A DNA stretch of 64,000 nucleotides from Curvibacter microcysteis. Lineage in GTDB: Bacteria; Pseudomonadota; Gammaproteobacteria; Burkholderiales; Burkholderiaceae_C. Position 1 is the first letter of the stretch. The number at the start of each line of letters is the position of its first letter. The stretch lies in NCBI RefSeq assembly GCF_028649455.1, contig NZ_JAQSIO010000003.1, positions 124,001 to 188,000 on the forward strand, in the 5' to 3' direction. Shown in pieces: positions 63,182 to 64,000 of this stretch. Both the position numbers and the translations under genes were made by a program. The notes beneath the pieces are model-generated. The model ran no database searches. It was not told the origin of the DNA and saw nothing but the letters and a program-made list of their open reading frames with translations.

Positions 63182-64000
63182 ATGTGGGGTTGGCAAGGTC
63201 GGGGTGCAGTGGGGTCGATGGTGGTGGTGGCGCTGCTGATGGCCGGATGCGCCTCCAAGACCACAAACCGGGCACCGGTGGAAGAACGTGGCGCGCAATC
63301 GTCTTCTGGTGAGGCCGTGGCGCCGTCGGTCGCGGTTGCTGCTCCGGTCAAGCCCCTGCCGGGCGCAGAGAACGCCGGCAAACCTGGCTACTACAGCGTC
63401 AAGCCTGGCGACACCCTGATCCGCATCGGTCTGGAGACGGGGCAAAACTGGCGTGACCTGGTGCGTTGGAACGGCCTGGACAACCCCAACCTGATCGAAG
63501 TCGGCCAAGTGCTGCGCGTGGTGCCGCCGAGCGCCACGGTGGCCGAGAGCGGCGCTGTCACCCGTCCCGTGGGCGCCGCGGTGGTGGCCCCGGTCCCGGC
63601 CGGCAGCACGCGCGCCAACGGCACACCGACGGCCACCGCCACCCCAGCGCCAGCGCCCGCAGCGCCGGCCGCGGCAGCGCCTTCCGAAGACGACCCTGGT
63701 TTCATGTGGCCCACGTCGGGCGCCTTGCTGGCGGGCTTTGACGAAGCCAAAAACAAGGGCCTGGACTTGGCAGGCAAGGCGGGTGACCCCGTCCTGGCCG
63801 CCGCCGATGGCCGTGTTGTGTATGCCGGGGCCGGCCTGCGTGGCTATGGCAACCTGATCATCCTCAAGCACAACAACACCTTCCTCACGGCCTATGCGCA
63901 CAACCAACTGCTGTTGGTCAAAGAGGACCAGGCGGTGCGCAAGGGGCAAAAAATCGCGGAGATGGGCAACAGCGATGCCGACCGTGTGAAACTGCATTTC
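63182..64000 (+). CDS. nlpD: NlpD-like LysM/M23 peptidase lipoprotein, 5' part
   Basis: N-terminal 273 residues of a murein hydrolase activator; the gene runs off the right edge. A lipoprotein signal (VVVALLMAGC) is followed by a LysM domain (GYYSVKPGDTLIRIGLETGQ; NLIEVGQVLRV), an Ala/Pro/Thr-rich linker, and the start of the M23 (LytM) domain (GLDLAGKAGDPVLAAADGRV; YGNLIILKHNNTFLTAYAHN). The visible part ends at VKLHF, just at the site where active M23 enzymes have HxE/H ligands. The SDAD in place of the usual metal-binding residues suggests a degenerate, activator-type domain as in NlpD. rpoS would be expected next. Confidence 0.92.
   Translation, partial: MWGWQGRGAVGSMVVVALLMAGCASKTTNRAPVEERGAQSSSGEAVAPSVAVAAPVKPLPGAENAGKPGYYSVKPGDTLIRIGLETGQNWRDLVRWNGLDNPNLIEVGQVLRVVPPSATVAESGAVTRPVGAAVVAPVPAGSTRANGTPTATATPAPAPAAPAAAAPSEDDPGFMWPTSGALLAGFDEAKNKGLDLAGKAGDPVLAAADGRVVYAGAGLRGYGNLIILKHNNTFLTAYAHNQLLLVKEDQAVRKGQKIAEMGNSDADRVKLHF

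Overview
The window is a GC-rich, gene-dense chromosomal segment of a betaproteobacterium, most likely Burkholderiales, family Comamonadaceae. The clues are the block tRNA-Leu, tig, clpP, clpX, lon, tRNA-Gly, tRNA-Cys; the block adk, kdsB, Trm112, lpxK, exbD, exbB; a small Trp-rich protein typical of that order; a 3-hydroxybutyrate oligomer hydrolase; and surE, pcm, nlpD. No species name is claimed. I see no rRNA, CRISPR array, phage genes or insertion sequence.

Layout. 1-6.7 kb: end of a PHB-oligomer hydrolase, an alpha/beta hydrolase, a LonB/LonH-type protease, ferrochelatase and a divergent HAD phosphatase. 6.7-9.9 kb: hpnC-hpnD-hpnE on the minus strand, making squalene for hopanoids. 9.9-14.5 kb: a divergent two-gene RND efflux operon behind a palindrome typical of TetR/AcrR-type repressors. 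14.6-21.2 kb: proteostasis genes flanked by three tRNAs. 21.4-36.7 kb: an exopolysaccharide cluster (TPR protein, WecG-type and other glycosyltransferases, export protein, chain-length regulator, tyrosine kinase, flippase, O-antigen-ligase-like protein, an unidentified secreted protein, outer-membrane barrel, deacetylase). 36.8-42.8 kb: cytochrome c, adk, LPS genes, ExbBD and Fe-SOD. 42.9-47.8 kb: DUF192 protein, icd, then a TRAP binding protein plus a divergent AroQ homologue facing an IclR regulator. 48-53.9 kb: PhoX with a Pho box, an AT-richer stretch of small ORFs, an Aer-like chemoreceptor and a DUF2946 protein. 54-60.4 kb: TonB receptor, CLC-type antiporter (probably fluoride type) and a PAS-GGDEF-EAL protein. 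60.4-64 kb: quinone oxidoreductase, then surE-pcm-nlpD, with nlpD cut by the window end.

Most of the window is conserved housekeeping sequence. The parts most worth a second look are the TRAP/AroQ/IclR module with a recognisable IclR-type operator and an altered AroQ active site, the exopolysaccharide cluster with its unknown secreted protein and nested palindrome, the AT-richer island with a Cys/His-rich HNH-like protein, and several promoter elements that can be read directly. I did not find a clearly new multi-gene defence or mobile system.
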